Of a DNA stretch of 64,000 nucleotides, positions 35,914 to 45,190 are shown one piece after another. Location: assembly GCF_018130465.1 (NCBI RefSeq), contig NZ_JAFCKJ010000002.1, positions 62,001 through 126,000 of the forward strand, given 5' to 3'. A model generated the notes under the pieces. It did no database searches. It saw only the letters and a list, made by a program, of their open reading frames with translations, and was not told the origin of the DNA. Both the position numbers and the translations under genes were made by a program. The stretch is from Bradyrhizobium canariense. GTDB taxonomy: Bacteria; Pseudomonadota; Alphaproteobacteria; Rhizobiales; Xanthobacteraceae. Every line of letters starts with the position of its first letter. Within the stretch, counting starts at the first letter, position 1.

Positions 35914-36726
35914 ATGCAATCGCCTGAGGCCAGCACGGCCGCAACCCCCACCCAGATCCATCTGGCGCTCGCAGCCTTCGCCGACGAGGTCGTCGGCACG
36001 CTGGCGCGCCTGTTCGCCTATGTGGGGACTTTGGTGCTGTTTGCCATCCTCGGGCTTGCGGCACTTGGCCAGCTGCCTGATCTCCGGGACGATGAGCCCG
36101 CGGAGAAGCCGGGTTGGAGCGTGGCCGACCGCTCGCCTCCGGCCTTCGCCCTCAGCCGGCTCGATTCGTCAGAAAAAACAGCCTCTTACACCATCTTCAG
36201 GCACCCCGAAGGCGGCCGCAGGGACGTGATGGGCTGGGCGAGCGAGGCGGACAGGCCCAAGGTCGAGTTCAAGGCTGAGCTCTTGGCCGAGCTCGAGATT
36301 TACCGGGAAGGCGGCGAATTCGACGTGGCGCGTCCGGCAACAGCGGACCTGGCCGTCCGGATGGGACTGGGCATCGCGACCCCGCTGGAGCAAGCCGGCC
36401 TGATCGACACGAAATTCGGCCCTGTCGCCCTGTTCCGGCCAACCGGCGCGGCTGAGGGCGCGCGGGTCTGCCTCGGCTACCTCAAGCGCAGCGAGGAGCC
36501 GGCGCTCCAGATCTCCGGCTTCTCCTGCCAGGGCGGTACCCTGCCCGAGCGGCGCGCGGCGATCGCCTGTACGCTGAACCGGCTGACGCTGCTGACATCG
36601 GGCAACGAGCCGAAGCTGGCCGAATTGTTCGCCCATGCGGAGCTAAAGCGCCGCCCCTGCGCGCCCCCGGGCGCATCGGACTGGCTGCTCGGCGCCGCCA
36701 ACGCGCAATTGCGCGGAGCGCTTTGA
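35914..36726 (+). CDS. Hypothetical single-pass membrane protein
   Basis: I do not recognise this 270-residue protein. One hydrophobic segment lies at about residues 34-53 (LFAYVGTLVLFAILGLAALG); the N-terminal 33 residues would be cytoplasmic and the rest periplasmic, with acidic and cysteine-containing stretches (RVCLGYLKR, GFSCQGG, ACTLNRL). The four cysteines in the last 100 residues may pair as disulfides. AAGG lies nine bases before the ATG. Its high GC3 composition fits a genuine gene; it is probably restricted to Bradyrhizobium and relatives. Confidence 0.72.
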   Translation: MQSPEASTAATPTQIHLALAAFADEVVGTLARLFAYVGTLVLFAILGLAALGQLPDLRDDEPAEKPGWSVADRSPPAFALSRLDSSEKTASYTIFRHPEGGRRDVMGWASEADRPKVEFKAELLAELEIYREGGEFDVARPATADLAVRMGLGIATPLEQAGLIDTKFGPVALFRPTGAAEGARVCLGYLKRSEEPALQISGFSCQGGTLPERRAAIACTLNRLTLLTSGNEPKLAELFAHAELKRRPCAPPGASDWLLGAANAQLRGAL

Positions 36727-36882
36727 CCGGCATCAAGCTCAAGTAGCTGTATCCATGCAACTTTTGCCGGCGCGCACGATTATTCAGCGCTGGTGTGACC
36801 CAATTGACCTAGTTGCAGCCGCCCCGGCCGGGCTAGTATGGGGGTGAAATCGATTGGCGGCTTGCCGCCTGAAGGGGACGTG

Positions 36883-37269
36883 ATGAGCTCGAATTTCTCT
36901 GCCGCGAACAAACTGGCGATGTGGCTTGCGGCCGGCGCCGTGATTGCCATGTCCTCAGCCGTCGCGACACCCGCCGCGGCCGACACCAAGAAGCAGCGCT
37001 ATGACAACGGCCGTCCCTATTACGGCCCGAGCGGCCCCAACGCGACCTATCAGCAGGGCCGCACCCGCATCTATGTGAGCAAGCGCTCCTGGCTCGACGG
37101 CGGCACCGAGGTCAATCCGGGCGACCGCAAGTTCTCCGACTACGCCTTCCCGCCAGCCGTGGGCTATCCGTCCTTCGCGCGCGAAAACCTCAACCGTCCG
37201 ATCGATCGCCAGCCGCTGAGCCCGCCGCAGGACGTTGGCGGCTATCCGCAGAATTTCCCGCTGTACTGA
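36883..37269 (+). CDS. Exported hypothetical protein
   Basis: The 128-residue protein has a signal peptide (NKLAMWLAAGAVIAMSSAVA, cleavage near AAA-DT) and a mature part rich in Tyr, Pro, Asn and Gly with the motif YYGPSGPNATYQQGRTRIYV and a terminal GGYPQNFPLY. No cysteines and no named domain. The ATG at 36883 follows AAGGGGA. It is followed by a bidirectional terminator, so it is monocistronic. Its function is unknown; an envelope location is likely. Confidence 0.72.
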   Translation: MSSNFSAANKLAMWLAAGAVIAMSSAVATPAAADTKKQRYDNGRPYYGPSGPNATYQQGRTRIYVSKRSWLDGGTEVNPGDRKFSDYAFPPAVGYPSFARENLNRPIDRQPLSPPQDVGGYPQNFPLY

Positions 37270-37290
37270 GGCGGACCACAATTCGAATCG

Positions 37291-37325
37291 AAAAAGGCCG
37301 GGCTCACGCCCGGCCTTTTTTGTTT
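37291..37325. terminator. Bidirectional terminator
   Basis: AGGCCGGGC/GCCCGGCCT (9 bp, TCAC loop) is flanked by AAAAA on the left and TTTTTTGTTT on the right, so it could stop transcription from both sides. It serves the 128-residue protein gene at least. Confidence 0.9.
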
Positions 37326-37334
37326 AGTGCCACA

Positions 37335-37440
37335 CCGTCATTCCGGGGCGGCTCGAAGAGCCGAACCCGGAATCTCGAGATTCCCCGGTGCGCAATTGCG
37401 CACCTGTGGTCTGGTGCTACGCACCATCCCGGAATGACGG
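37335..37440. repeat. Intergenic palindromic repeat, family F (copy 1)
   Basis: CCGTCATTCCGGG at 37335 is inverted as CCCGGAATGACGG at 37428-37440, with inner segments GGAATCTCGAGATTCC and GGTGCGCAATTGCGCACC that are palindromes on their own. Relative at 62918-62999. Confidence 0.9.
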
Positions 37441-37448
37441 CACGCATG

Positions 37449-38561
37449 TTACGCGTGCAGCTTCTGCAATTCCTTCAGGATCGCTTCGCCCATCTGCGTG
37501 GTCGAGGCGGACGTGGTGCCTTCCGACTTGATGTCGGCGGTGCGCAGGCCGCTGGCCAGCACCGCGGCGATCGCGGCGTCGACCTTGTCGGCGAGCGCGC
37601 CCATGTCGAAGGAGTAGCGCAGCGCCATGCCGAAGGACGAGATCATCGCGATCGGATTGGCGAGACCCTGGCCTGCGATATCGGGCGCCGAGCCGTGCAC
37701 GGGCTCGTACAGCGCCTTGCGCTTCTTGCTCTTGACGTCGACCTCGCCGAGGGAGGCCGAGGGCAGCATGCCGAGCGATCCCGTCAGCATCGCCGCGATG
37801 TCGGACAGCATGTCGCCGAACAGATTGTCGGTGACGATGACGTCGAACTGCTTCGGCGCCTTCACCAGCATCATGCCGCCGGAATCGGCGAGCTGATGCT
37901 CGAGCGTGACATCCGGATATTCGCGCTTGTGAACCTGGGTCATGACCTCGTTCCAGAGCACGCCCGACTTCATGACGTTGCGCTTCTCCATCGACGTCAC
38001 CTTGTTCTTGCGCTTCCTGGCAAGCTCGAAGGCGACGCGGCCGATGCGCTCGATCTCATAGGTATCGTAGACCTGGGTATCGATGGCGCGCTTCTGGCCG
38101 TTGCCGAGATCGGTGATGGTCTTGGGCTCGCCGAAATAGACGCCGCCGGTGAGCTCGCGCACGATCATGATGTCGAGGCCCTCGACCGCCTCGCGCTTGA
38201 GGCTCGAGGCATCCGCCAGCGCCGGGTAGCACACGGCGGGACGGAGGTTCGCGAACAGACCGAGATCCTTGCGCAGGCGCAGCAGGCCGGCTTCGGGGCG
38301 CACCTCGTAGGGCACCGCGTCCCATTTCGGGCCGCCGACCGCGCCGAAGATAATCGCGTCGGCGTCCTTGGCCTTGGCCATGTCGCCTTCCGAGATCGAC
38401 ACCTTGTGCGCGTCATAGGCCGAACCGCCGACGAGGCCGGTGTCGGTCTCGAACTTGGCGATCCCCGCCGAATTGAGCCAGTCGAGCAGCCGCTTCACCT
38501 CGCCCATCACTTCGGGGCCGATACCGTCGCCGGGGAGCAGCAGCAGTTTGTGGGTCGCCAT
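37449..38561 (-). CDS. leuB: 3-isopropylmalate dehydrogenase
   Basis: This NAD-dependent enzyme oxidises and decarboxylates 3-isopropylmalate in leucine synthesis (370 residues). Typical segments are [57 protein letters not shown] and [19 protein letters not shown]. The start at ATG 38561 (MATHKLLLL) is set by GGAGGA nine bases upstream; eight extra codons upstream are leader. It is about 7 kb from leuD and on the opposite strand, so the leu genes here form three separate units. Confidence 0.98.
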   Translation of the reverse strand: MATHKLLLLPGDGIGPEVMGEVKRLLDWLNSAGIAKFETDTGLVGGSAYDAHKVSISEGDMAKAKDADAIIFGAVGGPKWDAVPYEVRPEAGLLRLRKDLGLFANLRPAVCYPALADASSLKREAVEGLDIMIVRELTGGVYFGEPKTITDLGNGQKRAIDTQVYDTYEIERIGRVAFELARKRKNKVTSMEKRNVMKSGVLWNEVMTQVHKREYPDVTLEHQLADSGGMMLVKAPKQFDVIVTDNLFGDMLSDIAAMLTGSLGMLPSASLGEVDVKSKKRKALYEPVHGSAPDIAGQGLANPIAMISSFGMALRYSFDMGALADKVDAAIAAVLASGLRTADIKSEGTTSASTTQMGEAILKELQKLHA

Positions 38562-38733
38562 GACGTTCTTCCTCCGTTTCGTCATGGCCCGGCACTAGGA
38601 CGGGCATGACGACGCTCGTGAATTTCGGCCGGAGTGCTAGAGCGGCGTTGCGCGCTTGGCAAGACACCATTGCCGCCTCGCGGCTGTGCAAGGCGGACGG
38701 GGCCTGCCACACTGCGCATGCCGGAGTACCCCC

Positions 38734-39921
38734 TTGCACGCGCCTGACCGCCCCCCGCCCGACGCCCACCCCGCGCGGCTGATCCTGACCCTGTCGCTGG
38801 CCGCGACGGTCGGGCTCGGCATCGGCCGCTTTGCCTATGCCCTGGTGCTGCCCGACATGCGGGAGGACCTCGGCTGGTCCTACTCGGCGGCCGGTTTCAT
38901 GAACACCATCAACGCCGTCGGCTACCTCGTGGGCGCGCTTGTGGCGTCCCGGCTGATCCAGCGCGTCGGCTGGTCGGCGGCGATCCGCGGCGGAACCCTG
39001 GCCTGCGTCGCCGCGCTCGCGACTTGCGCGCTGACCGGAAATTTCGTTGCGCTGAGCCTGGCGCGTCTCGTGCTGGGCGTTGGCGCCGCGGCCGGCTTCG
39101 TCGCCGGCGGTGCGCTGGCCGCTTCAATCGCGCAGTCGCGCCCGGAGCGGGCCAATTTCCTGCTGAGCTTGTTCTATGCCGGACCCGGTATCGGCATTCT
39201 CGCCTCGGGACTGATCGCCCCGTTCACGTTGCAATATTTCGGGCCGGGCTCGTGGTGGCTGGTGTGGTGGGCGATGACACTGCTGTCCGTCGCCATGACC
39301 GTGCCGCTGTTCCTGGTCCGCATCGAGAGCGGAGTGCGTTTCTCGCAAGGCAGCCACGGCGCCTTCGCGATTCTTCCCGTGCTGATCTATCTCGCCGGCT
39401 ACTTCCTGTTCGGCGCGGGCTACATCGCCTACATGACCTTCATGATCGCCTATGTGCGCGACGGCGGCGGCGGGGCCGCGGCACAGGCTGCGTTCTGGAG
39501 CCTGATTGGGCTGAGCGCTTTCGTCACGCCGTGGGCCTGGCGCGGCGTGCTCGCGCTCGATCGCGGCGGACTGGCGACCGCCATCATCCTCGGCACCAAC
39601 GCGCTCGGCGCCGCCCTGCCGATGCTCGGGCATTCGCCGGCATGGCTCGCGGTCTCGGCGGTGGTGTTCGGCGTCGCCTTCTTCGCGGTGGTCGGCTCGA
39701 CCACCGCCTTCGTCCGCTTCAACTATCCGCCCGAGGTGTGGCCGACCGCGATCGCGGCGATGACGATCTCGTTCGGCGTCGGCCAGACACTCGGCCCGAT
39801 CGTGGTCGGCGCGATCACGGACGCGCTGGGGAGCTTGAGTTACGCGCTGAACGTGTCGGCGGCGCTGCTGGCGCTGGGGGCGGTCGCGGCGCTGTGCCAG
39901 CGCAAGGTGGGGCCGGCCTGA
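38734..39921 (+). CDS. YbfB/YjiJ-family MFS transporter
   Basis: The 395-residue protein has about twelve transmembrane segments. The N-terminal LSLAATVGLGIGRFAYALVL and MREDLGWSYSAAGFMNTINA are characteristic of the YbfB/YjiJ branch, whose substrates are mostly unknown. The start is taken as TTG 38734 with GGAG ten bases upstream; an open extension further upstream is cysteine-rich and non-membrane and looks untranslated. It is divergent from leuB. Confidence 0.88.
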   Translation: MHAPDRPPPDAHPARLILTLSLAATVGLGIGRFAYALVLPDMREDLGWSYSAAGFMNTINAVGYLVGALVASRLIQRVGWSAAIRGGTLACVAALATCALTGNFVALSLARLVLGVGAAAGFVAGGALAASIAQSRPERANFLLSLFYAGPGIGILASGLIAPFTLQYFGPGSWWLVWWAMTLLSVAMTVPLFLVRIESGVRFSQGSHGAFAILPVLIYLAGYFLFGAGYIAYMTFMIAYVRDGGGGAAAQAAFWSLIGLSAFVTPWAWRGVLALDRGGLATAIILGTNALGAALPMLGHSPAWLAVSAVVFGVAFFAVVGSTTAFVRFNYPPEVWPTAIAAMTISFGVGQTLGPIVVGAITDALGSLSYALNVSAALLALGAVAALCQRKVGPA

Positions 39922-39926
39922 TCCAT

Positions 39927-40057
39927 GTCGTCCTGGCGAAAGCCAGGACCCATTACCCCACAGAGGAGTTTGGCGAAGGCTCGTAGTTGCTAGTCTTCGT
40001 CAAACTGAACCCTGGGGTAATGGGTCCTGGATCTGCGCTTCGCTTGTCCAGGACGAC
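39927..40057. repeat. Intergenic palindromic repeat, family B (copy 2)
   Basis: The left arm starts GTCGTCCTGGCGAAAGCCAG at 39927, six bases after the MFS stop. The right arm ends GTCCAGGACGAC at 40057 and carries an ATCTGCGCTTCGC insertion relative to copy 1. It separates convergent genes. Confidence 0.9.
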
Positions 40058-40077
40058 GGTAGGCCAGATCCGCGGAG

Positions 40078-40860
40078 CTAACTCCCGCTGAACGAATTGT
40101 ACCCCTGGTCTTCCCAATAGCCGCCCTTGTAGTCGTTGGTGACTTCCATCGAGACCACATATTTCGGGTTCTTGAAGCCGAGCTTGGTCGGCACGCGGAT
40201 CTTCATCGGGAAGCCATAGGCGCGCGGCAGGATTTCATTGGCGTACTTGAACGTCATCTGGGTCTGCGGATGCAGCGCGGTGCGCATGTCGAGCGGAGAA
40301 TTGTAGCCGTCCTTGTCGGCGCACTGGAACCAGACGTATTTGGCGCGCGTGTCGGCGCCGATCAGCTTGAGGAAGTCGCGCATCGGCGTGCCGGTCCAGC
40401 TGCCGATCGCGCTCCAGCCCTCGACGCAGATGTGACGGGTGATCTGCGTGACTTGCGGGAGCTTGTACAATTCCGGAAGCGTCCACGACTTCTTGTTGTC
40501 GACGAGGCCGCGAACTTCGAGCTTCCAGTCGTTGCCATCGACCTCGGGCGCGTCGTCGAGATCGTAATAGGCATTGAACGGAAACGGTTTTGTGATCGCG
40601 CTCTCCGGAAAAGTCGGCGCCAGCGCATCGGGATTGAAGATGAAGGCTTGCACCGCGTCGTTGAACTTCGAGACGGACTTCAGCATCTCCTCGGCGGAGG
40701 ACGAATCGATCACGTCGCAGCCGGTGAGCAGCGTCAGCGCGCCGAGGCTGGCGCCGCCCGCGATGAAGCGGCGGCGGCTGACATCAGGCATCGTCTTGAT
40801 GGAGTCCTTGATCAGCAGCCGCTTGTCGACGCCGGGGATCAGGAATGAGCGCTTGGCCAT
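40078..40860 (-). CDS. Tat-exported molybdopterin oxidoreductase, MsrP/YedY-like
   Basis: The 260-residue protein has a sulfite-oxidase-type molybdopterin domain with the Mo-ligand cysteine C145 in RHICVEGWSAIGSW. The twin-arginine motif SRRRFIAGG (R29-R31) is followed by a hydrophobic stretch ending in LLTGCD, so C48 may be lipidated. YedY/MsrP of E. coli repairs oxidised methionine in periplasmic proteins; this protein is shorter and may act on other sulfoxides or sulfite. GGAG lies eight bases before the ATG. The cytochrome b gene immediately upstream is the likely electron donor. Confidence 0.9.
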   Translation of the reverse strand: MAKRSFLIPGVDKRLLIKDSIKTMPDVSRRRFIAGGASLGALTLLTGCDVIDSSSAEEMLKSVSKFNDAVQAFIFNPDALAPTFPESAITKPFPFNAYYDLDDAPEVDGNDWKLEVRGLVDNKKSWTLPELYKLPQVTQITRHICVEGWSAIGSWTGTPMRDFLKLIGADTRAKYVWFQCADKDGYNSPLDMRTALHPQTQMTFKYANEILPRAYGFPMKIRVPTKLGFKNPKYVVSMEVTNDYKGGYWEDQGYNSFSGS

Positions 40861-40874
40861 GGTTCTTGCTCCGC

Positions 40875-41504
40875 TCAACGACCGATGATCATCGCACGCA
40901 GGCTCTTCGGCACCAGCAGCGCGAGTAAAACGTGAATGACGAGGAACGCGCAGATCGCAGCCATGCAGAAGAAATGGATGTAGCGCGCGGTCGGATAATC
41001 GCCGAACAGCATGACCAGCCAATGCAGTTGCACCGGCTTCCACATCCCCAGGCCCGACAGCACGATCAGCACGCCGACCACGATGATGCCGGCATAGAGC
41101 AGGCGCTGGACGTAATTGTAGACGGTGAGATCGGCATGGCCGAGCTTGAAGGTCAGGGCAGCCCTGACATCGTGGAGCACGCCGGACGGGGTGATCGGCA
41201 GCAGTTTCTTCCGGAAGCGGCCGGTGGCAAGACCGGTGACGAGATAGGCGAGGCCGTTGATCATCAAGAGCCACATCGCCGCAAAGTGCCAGAGCAGGCC
41301 GCCGCCGAGCCAGCCGCCGAGCGTGTAGTCGCGCGGAAAGCTGAAGCCGAACAGCGGCGAAGCGTTGTAGATCTGCCAGCCCGACAGGATCATCAGGACC
41401 ATGGCGAGGGCGTTGATCCAGTGCATGACCCGGACCCAGGCCGGCTGGATCACTTTGGCCGGGGTGGCGCTGACCTGCTCGTCGGTGACAGTGAGGCTCG
41501 ACAT
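40875..41504 (-). CDS. Cytochrome b561-type membrane subunit
   Basis: The 209-residue integral membrane protein has about four helices with paired histidines in VMHWINALAMVLMILSGWQI, LWHFAAMWLLMI and HFFCMAAICAFLVIHVLLAL, as in thiosulfate-reductase/hydrogenase-type cytochromes b. It probably passes quinol electrons to the Tat-exported molybdoenzyme encoded 14 bases downstream, replacing the unrelated MsrQ/YedZ partner used in E. coli. The start is ATG 41504 (MSSLTVTDEQ), with AGGACGGAA upstream. Confidence 0.9.
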   Translation of the reverse strand: MSSLTVTDEQVSATPAKVIQPAWVRVMHWINALAMVLMILSGWQIYNASPLFGFSFPRDYTLGGWLGGGLLWHFAAMWLLMINGLAYLVTGLATGRFRKKLLPITPSGVLHDVRAALTFKLGHADLTVYNYVQRLLYAGIIVVGVLIVLSGLGMWKPVQLHWLVMLFGDYPTARYIHFFCMAAICAFLVIHVLLALLVPKSLRAMIIGR

Positions 41505-41611
41505 GATGGTTCCGTCCTGAACATCGTCTGACAGCAATTATACGCCGATGCTTCCGCTTTCGTTACGCCCAGTCCGGCATCGAATCGATACCGGCGGGCT
41601 ATCGTGGTCAC

Positions 41612-41645
41612 AAAAAAGCGAGCCGGGTACCCCCCGGCTCGCCGT
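41612..41645 (-). terminator. Terminator of the fasciclin gene
   Basis: GCGAGCCGGG/CCCGGCTCGC (10 bp, 5-base loop). On the minus strand it is followed by TTTTTTG. The plus side has CGTTTTCG, a weaker tract. Confidence 0.9.
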
Positions 41646-41689
41646 TTTCGTCGCACCCTGATCGGGGGATGAAACAGGATCGCGCGGTG

Positions 41690-42244
41690 TTAGGTCGCCG
41701 GCATCAGCACGGTATCGACCACATGGATCACGCCGTTCGACTGGTTGACGTTGGAGATCGTCACCATCGAGGTGCCGCCCTTGGCATCGACGATCCAGAC
41801 CTTGCCGTCCATCTTCTTCACCGTCAGCTCCTCGCCTTCGGCGGTCTTCATCTTCTTGCCGTCGGTGAGGTCGGAAGCCTCGAGCTTGCCGGGCACGACA
41901 TGGTAGGTGAGGATCTTGGTCAGCGTCGCCTTGTTCTCGGGCTTGACCAGGGTGTCGACGGTGCCGGCCGGCAGCTTGCCGAAGGCGGCGTTGGTCGGTG
42001 CGAACACCGTGAACGGGCCCTTGCCTTCCAGCGTCGGCACCAGGCCGGCCGCCTTCACCGCCGCCACCAGCGTGGTGTGGTCCTTCGAGTTGACGGCGTT
42101 CTGGACGATGTTCTTGGACGGGAACATCGCGGCGCCGCCGACCATGACGGTCTTCTCCTCGGCGCGGACGGGCGCGACGACGGTCGCGGTGATGGCGAGG
42201 GCGCTGAACGCGGCGGCCGCGAGATAGGCAATACGCTTCGACAT
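41690..42244 (-). CDS. Exported fasciclin-domain protein
   Basis: The 184-residue protein has a signal peptide (residues 1-28, cleavage near VRAEE) and one FAS1 domain: TVFAPTNAAFGKLPAGTVDT, ILTYHVVPGKLEASDL and NGVIHVVDTVLMP. FAS1 proteins are secreted adhesion or matrix proteins, and in rhizobia a related one (Nex18/ExoR-associated type) is needed in symbiosis; a role here is not shown. ATG 42244 follows GGGAGA. It has its own terminator and lies upstream of the cytochrome b/molybdoenzyme pair. Confidence 0.93.
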   Translation of the reverse strand: MSKRIAYLAAAAFSALAITATVVAPVRAEEKTVMVGGAAMFPSKNIVQNAVNSKDHTTLVAAVKAAGLVPTLEGKGPFTVFAPTNAAFGKLPAGTVDTLVKPENKATLTKILTYHVVPGKLEASDLTDGKKMKTAEGEELTVKKMDGKVWIVDAKGGTSMVTISNVNQSNGVIHVVDTVLMPAT

Positions 42245-42450
42245 GGAGAGTCTCCCGATTGGATTGTGACCGGCGATTGCCGGCGTTTGAGATGGCAACA
42301 ACAGTGGCTGCGACCTGTGAGCGTGAAGCAGCAGCGCCGTCGTTGGCTCGAACTACGGGAGGGTTTGCGATAGGGTTTCGGGAAATAATTTATCGTGATG
42401 CGTGAAACTATAGGGCGGCGCATCCGTGTGTGAGCGCTACAAACTCAATT

Positions 42451-42572
42451 GTCGTCCCGGCGAAGGCCGGGACCCATACTCCCGATCAGCAGTTGTAGCG
42501 CGAGACAGGTAACCACGTGTCTTCGCCAAACTACGTCCTGTGGTTATGGGTCCCGGCCTTCGCCGGGACGAC
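42451..42572. repeat. Intergenic palindromic repeat, family C (copy 2)
   Basis: GTCGTCCCGGCGAAGGCCGG at 42451 is mirrored by CCGGCCTTCGCCGGGACGAC ending at 42572. The 338-base gap between the fasciclin and SDR genes holds this element plus an AT-richer stretch near 42380-42410 that may carry the fasciclin promoter. Confidence 0.93.
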
Positions 42573-42582
42573 GAGTGACGTC

Positions 42583-43344
42583 CTAATCCCTGTTATGCGG
42601 CGTTTGAATGAACCCGCGGTTATGCGTCGGGCTGATCAAGAGTTCGTTGATGCAGACCCGCGCCGGCATGCTCGCGATGAACGCAATGGTGCGGCCCAGA
42701 TCTTCGGATTGCAGCATCCTGGCCTGCTCCTCCTCGCTCGGCACCACCGGGCGGAGTTTCAGGATCGGGGTCGCCACCTCGCCCGGCATCAGGCAGCAGG
42801 CGCGCAGGCCGTTGACGCATTCGTCCATGTTGAAGGAATGGGTCAGCGCCAGCACCGCGTGCTTGGTCGTGGTGTAGGCCGGGCCCGGCATTTTCGAGAC
42901 GTGGCGGCCGGCCCAGGACGAGACGTTGATGATGGAGCCGTCCTGCTGCTTGCGCATCGTCGGCAGCACCGCGTGCATGCAATAGAGCACGCCGTTGAGA
43001 TTGACCTGAACCAGTCTGTCCCAGCCCTCCAGTTCCATGTCCTTCCAGCTGCGCTTGGGGACATTGATGCCGGCATTGTTCACCAGCAGGTCGATCCGGC
43101 CGTGCTTCGCGACGATTTGATCGGCCGCCCTCTGGGCTTCGGCGGCGACCGACACGTCCAGCGCAATCGCCTCGGCCGCCCCGCCCGCCTTGGTGATCTT
43201 CGCGACCACGGTATCCAGGGCGTCCTTGCGCCGGCCCGAGATCACCACCGTCCAGCCGTCGGCCGCGAGCGCCTCGGCACCGGCCTCCCCGATCCCGCTG
43301 CCGCCGCCCGTGACCCAGGCCACGCGTTTCCCGTTTTTGGTCAT
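42583..43344 (-). CDS. Short-chain dehydrogenase/reductase
   Basis: The 253-residue classical SDR has the nucleotide-binding VTGGGSGIG, the NNAG motif in LLVNNAGINVP, and the catalytic Ser-Tyr-Lys with YTTTK at about residue 159. It is a cytoplasmic NAD(P)-dependent oxidoreductase of unknown substrate. It is divergent from the malonyl-CoA synthetase gene with 113 bases between, so both may share a control region. Confidence 0.93.
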   Translation of the reverse strand: MTKNGKRVAWVTGGGSGIGEAGAEALAADGWTVVISGRRKDALDTVVAKITKAGGAAEAIALDVSVAAEAQRAADQIVAKHGRIDLLVNNAGINVPKRSWKDMELEGWDRLVQVNLNGVLYCMHAVLPTMRKQQDGSIINVSSWAGRHVSKMPGPAYTTTKHAVLALTHSFNMDECVNGLRACCLMPGEVATPILKLRPVVPSEEEQARMLQSEDLGRTIAFIASMPARVCINELLISPTHNRGFIQTPHNRD

Positions 43345-43457
43345 GCAAACTGTCTCCGTTGCTTCATCGGGGCGGTTTTTGCTAATCCAGCCCTCGGTTT
43401 TGACCGGCCTTGTCTGACGAGCCTTGTGGTCAAGCCTTGCGGTCGAGGAAATCTTGC

Positions 43458-44987
43458 ATGAACCAAGCTGCCAACGCCAATCTGTTTTCCCGCCTGTTCG
43501 ACGGCCTGGACGATCCGAAGCGCCTCGCGATCGAGACGCATGACGGAGGGCGCATCAGCTATGGCGATTTGATCGCACGGGCCGGGCAGATGGCCAATTT
43601 GCTGGTCGCGCGCGGCGTGAAGCCGGGCGACCGCGTTGCGGTGCAGGTCGAGAAATCCGTGGCCAACATCGTGCTGTACCTGGCTACGGTGCGGGCCGGC
43701 GCGGTCTACCTGCCGCTCAACACCGCCTATACGCTGAACGAACTCGACTATTTCATCGGCGATGCCGAGCCCTCGCTGGTGGTCTGCGACCCCTCCAAGG
43801 CGGAGGGCCTCGGCCCCATCGCCGCCAAGGTGAAGGCGAAAATCGAGACGCTCGGGCCTGACGGCAAGGGCTCGCTGACGGACGCTGCCGACAAGGCCAG
43901 CAGCGAATTCACCACCGTGTCGCGCGCAAACGACGATCTCGCCGCGATCCTCTATACGTCAGGCACCACCGGCCGCTCCAAGGGCGCGATGTTGACCCAT
44001 GACAATCTGGCGTCGAACTCGCTCTCGCTCGTCGGCTTCTGGCGCTTCACCGACAAGGACGTGCTGATCCACGCGCTGCCGATCTACCACACCCACGGCC
44101 TGTTCGTGGCGACCAACGTGACGCTGTTTTCGCGGGCGTCGATGATCTTTTTGCCGAAGCTCGACCCGGATCTGATCATCAAGCTGATGGCGCGTGCCAC
44201 GGTTCTGATGGGCGTGCCGACGTTCTATACCCGTCTGCTCCAGAATGCTGCGCTGTCGCGCGAAACCACAAAACACATGCGGCTGTTCATCTCGGGCTCC
44301 GCGCCACTGCTCGCCGAAACCCATCGCGAATGGTCGGCGCGCACCGGGCATGCCGTGCTCGAGCGCTACGGCATGACCGAGACCAATATGAACACGTCGA
44401 ACCCCTATGACGGCGAGCGCGTGCCCGGCGCAGTCGGCTTTCCGCTGCCCGGCGTCTCCGTGCGCGTCACAGATCCCGAGACGGCCAAGGAACTGCCGCG
44501 CGACGAGATCGGCATGATCGAGGTCAAGGGCCCCAACGTGTTCAAGGGCTATTGGCGCATGGCGGAGAAGACCAAGGCGGAATTCCGCGACGACGGCTTC
44601 TTCATCACCGGCGACCTCGGCAAGATCGACGCCAAGGGTTACGTCCACATTCTCGGCCGCGGCAAGGATCTCGTCATCTCCGGTGGCTTCAACGTCTACC
44701 CGAAGGAAATCGAGAGCGAGATCGACGCCATGCCCGGCGTGATCGAATCCGCCGTGATCGGCGTGCCGCACGCCGATTTCGGCGAGGGCGTCACGGCGGT
44801 GCTGGTCTGCAACAAGGGCGCCGATGTGACCGAGGCCGCGGTGCTGAAGGCGCTCGACGGCCGGCTGGCAAAGTTCAAGATGCCCAAACGCGTCTTCGTC
44901 GTCGACGAGCTGCCGCGCAACACCATGGGCAAGGTGCAGAAGAACGTGCTGCGGGATACGTACAAGGACCTTTACGCGAAGAAGTAG
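43458..44987 (+). CDS. matB: Malonyl-CoA synthetase MatB
   Basis: This acyl-AMP-forming enzyme activates malonate (and often methylmalonate) to its CoA thioester with ATP (509 residues). The phosphate loop ILYTSGTTGRSKGA, the ERYGMTETNM motif, GYVHILGRGKDLVISGGFNV, and the C-terminal catalytic lysine in PRNTMGKVQKN are present. The sequence agrees closely with MatB of Rhodopseudomonas/Rhizobium. GAGGAAA precedes ATG 43458. In rhizobia it lets the cell use malonate from the host plant; the usual matA and matC partners are not next to it. Confidence 0.92.
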   Translation: MNQAANANLFSRLFDGLDDPKRLAIETHDGGRISYGDLIARAGQMANLLVARGVKPGDRVAVQVEKSVANIVLYLATVRAGAVYLPLNTAYTLNELDYFIGDAEPSLVVCDPSKAEGLGPIAAKVKAKIETLGPDGKGSLTDAADKASSEFTTVSRANDDLAAILYTSGTTGRSKGAMLTHDNLASNSLSLVGFWRFTDKDVLIHALPIYHTHGLFVATNVTLFSRASMIFLPKLDPDLIIKLMARATVLMGVPTFYTRLLQNAALSRETTKHMRLFISGSAPLLAETHREWSARTGHAVLERYGMTETNMNTSNPYDGERVPGAVGFPLPGVSVRVTDPETAKELPRDEIGMIEVKGPNVFKGYWRMAEKTKAEFRDDGFFITGDLGKIDAKGYVHILGRGKDLVISGGFNVYPKEIESEIDAMPGVIESAVIGVPHADFGEGVTAVLVCNKGADVTEAAVLKALDGRLAKFKMPKRVFVVDELPRNTMGKVQKNVLRDTYKDLYAKK

Positions 44988-45021
44988 GGGCGCAACGGCA
45001 AGGCGAGGCCGCGCTCTCGCT

Positions 45022-45162
45022 GTCGTCCTGGCGAAAGCCAGGACCCATTACCCCAGGGAGAAATTTGGCGAAGACTCGCGGTCGCCAGCTGCGCGCCGCA
45101 ACTCCTTCCTGGGGTAATGGGTCCTGGATCGGCGCTCGCTTCCCGAGCTTGTCCAGGACGAC
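45022..45162. repeat. Intergenic palindromic repeat, family B (copy 3)
   Basis: Left arm GTCGTCCTGGCGAAAGCCAG at 45022; right arm ends GTCCAGGACGAC at 45162 with an insertion like that of copy 2. It fills the gap between convergent matB and the TauE/SafE gene. Confidence 0.9.
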
Positions 45163-45190
45163 GTTGAGGAGAGAGCCTGCGACGAACCCC

